14,111 nt of DNA from Bacteroidota bacterium (GTDB lineage: Bacteria > Bacteroidota > Bacteroidia > NS11-12g > UBA9320), in contig CANMPY010000015.1 in the NCBI GenBank assembly GCA_947499775.1, positions 1 through 14,111 of the forward strand, in the 5' to 3' direction. A program made the position numbers and the translations under genes. Positions within the stretch are counted from its first letter, which is position 1, and each line of letters opens with the position of its first letter. Below are positions 13,324-14,111 of the stretch, in pieces. The notes beneath the pieces were generated by a model that was not told where the DNA came from, did not search any database, and saw nothing but the letters and a program-made list of their open reading frames with translations.

Positions 13324-14111
13324 ATGCTACGAACCCATACTTGCGGAGAACTTCGCATTTCAGATGTTGGAAAAGAAATAATTTTATGTGGATGGCTACA
13401 AAAAAGCCGTGATATTGGAACAATTGGCTTCATTGACTTGCGCGATCGGTATGGCATGACCCAACTTGCATTTGACGAAAACAGAAACAAACACGTATTT
13501 GATAAGGCGCGCGTTTTGGGTCGTGAATTTGTGCTAAAAGTTACAGGAACTGTTATTGAGCGCATTGCAAAAAATGCCAATATGGCAACTGGAGATATAG
13601 AGCTTCAGGTTTCTGCTATTGATGTATTAAATGAATCGAAAACGCCTCCATTTACCATAGAGGAAGAAACCGATGGCGGAGACGAATTGCGAATGAAATT
13701 CCGCTATCTTGATTTAAGAAGAGAAACCGTTCGCAAAAACTTAGAATTGCGCCACAAGGTTTCTAAATTTACACGGCAATTTTTGGATCAACAAAATTTT
13801 ATTGAAGTTGAAACGCCCGTCTTGATAAAGTCGACTCCTGAAGGCGCGCGCGATTTCATTGTTCCTTCGCGCCTAAATGAAGGCGAATGGTATGCCTTGC
13901 CTCAAAGTCCTCAAACCTTTAAACAATTGTTAATGGTTAGCGGTTTCGATCGCTATTATCAAATCGTAAAATGCTTTAGAGACGAAGATTTGCGCGCCGA
14001 CAGGCAGCCTGAGTTTACACAAATTGATTGTGAAATGAGTTTTGTGGAACAAGAGGATATTTTGAACACGTTTGAATCCCTCATAAAAAGTTTATTTAAA
14101 GAAATAAAAGG
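13324..14111 (+). CDS. aspS: Aspartyl-tRNA synthetase AspS (5' part, cut by window end)
   Basis: An open frame of 262 codons running off the right edge; the full enzyme is usually about 580 residues in bacteria. The N-terminus MLRTHTCGELRISDVGKE and GFIDLRDRYGMTQLAF (35-50) form the anticodon-binding OB-fold. The catalytic domain follows with RYLDLRRE (127-134), class II motif 1 FIEVETPVL (159-167), the STPEGARDF flipping loop (170-178), ALPQSPQ (191-197), and motif 2 CFRDEDLRADRQPEFTQID (217-235). It charges tRNA-Asp in the cytoplasm. The bacterial GAD insertion and motif 3 lie beyond the window. Whether it is discriminating or also charges tRNA-Asn cannot be judged here. Confidence 0.97.
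   Translation, partial: MLRTHTCGELRISDVGKEIILCGWLQKSRDIGTIGFIDLRDRYGMTQLAFDENRNKHVFDKARVLGREFVLKVTGTVIERIAKNANMATGDIELQVSAIDVLNESKTPPFTIEEETDGGDELRMKFRYLDLRRETVRKNLELRHKVSKFTRQFLDQQNFIEVETPVLIKSTPEGARDFIVPSRLNEGEWYALPQSPQTFKQLLMVSGFDRYYQIVKCFRDEDLRADRQPEFTQIDCEMSFVEQEDILNTFESLIKSLFKEIK

Noticed and set aside
13317..13580. 87-residue open frame on the minus strand
   Set aside because: It is antisense to the well-conserved aspS N-terminus and its translation resembles no known protein.
1..14111. Phage-defence, CRISPR or mobile-element system
   Set aside because: No array-like repeats, nuclease/helicase/reverse-transcriptase genes, transposases or attachment-site duplications were seen anywhere in the window.

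Overview
The window looks like chromosomal DNA from a member of the Bacteroidota. The evidence is an AT-rich sequence, a T9SS type A C-terminal sorting domain, a PorT-type outer-membrane barrel, an AspRS N-terminus and a dihydroorotase of Bacteroidota type, almost no Shine-Dalgarno sites, and repeated TAnnTTTG motifs (the -7 element of Bacteroidota primary promoters) upstream of genes. I cannot place it below phylum. Most of it is ordinary housekeeping sequence. There are no tRNAs, rRNAs, CRISPR arrays or insertion sequences, and no stretch over 300 bases lacks a gene.

Layout. (1) 1-1028, + strand: the end of pstB (phosphate ABC transporter ATPase) and phoU. (2) 1057-3897, - strand: a compact arsenic resistance operon read arsR > DUF6428-like Cys-tailed protein > acr3 > arsC > ArsN/PAT-like acetyltransferase. 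It has a 16-bp near-palindrome just upstream of arsR that is probably the ArsR operator. (3) 4011-4859, +: a CvfB-like S1-domain RNA-binding protein. It ends in a strong hairpin terminator shared with (4) 4904-5668, -: an outer-membrane beta-barrel protein with the best promoter in the window. (5) 5855-6580, +: lptB, meeting tail-to-tail (6) 6583-7515, -: a T9SS-secreted protein. (7) 7584-8927, -: dihydroorotase, divergent from (8) 8999-9460, +: a Nudix hydrolase. (9) 9648-11615, +: a Kup-type K+ transporter. (10) 11612-13174, -: three consecutive small signal-peptide-bearing membrane proteins, two clear paralogs and one diverged relative. (11) 13324-14111, +: the start of aspS.

How the genes work together. 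The ars operon gives sensing (ArsR), arsenate reduction (ArsC, LMW-phosphatase type), arsenite export (Acr3) and probably detoxification of an organoarsenical or phosphinothricin-like antibiotic by N-acetylation (last gene). The small Cys-rich protein may bind arsenite. It lies beside the Pst/PhoU phosphate uptake genes, a known route of arsenate entry. LptB and the beta-barrel protein belong to envelope biogenesis. The least explained part is the three-gene family at 11.6-13.2 kb. Its members share an (E)F.YD N-terminal motif after the signal peptide and a Cys-Cys-x-Pro/Gly-rich membrane-entry motif.
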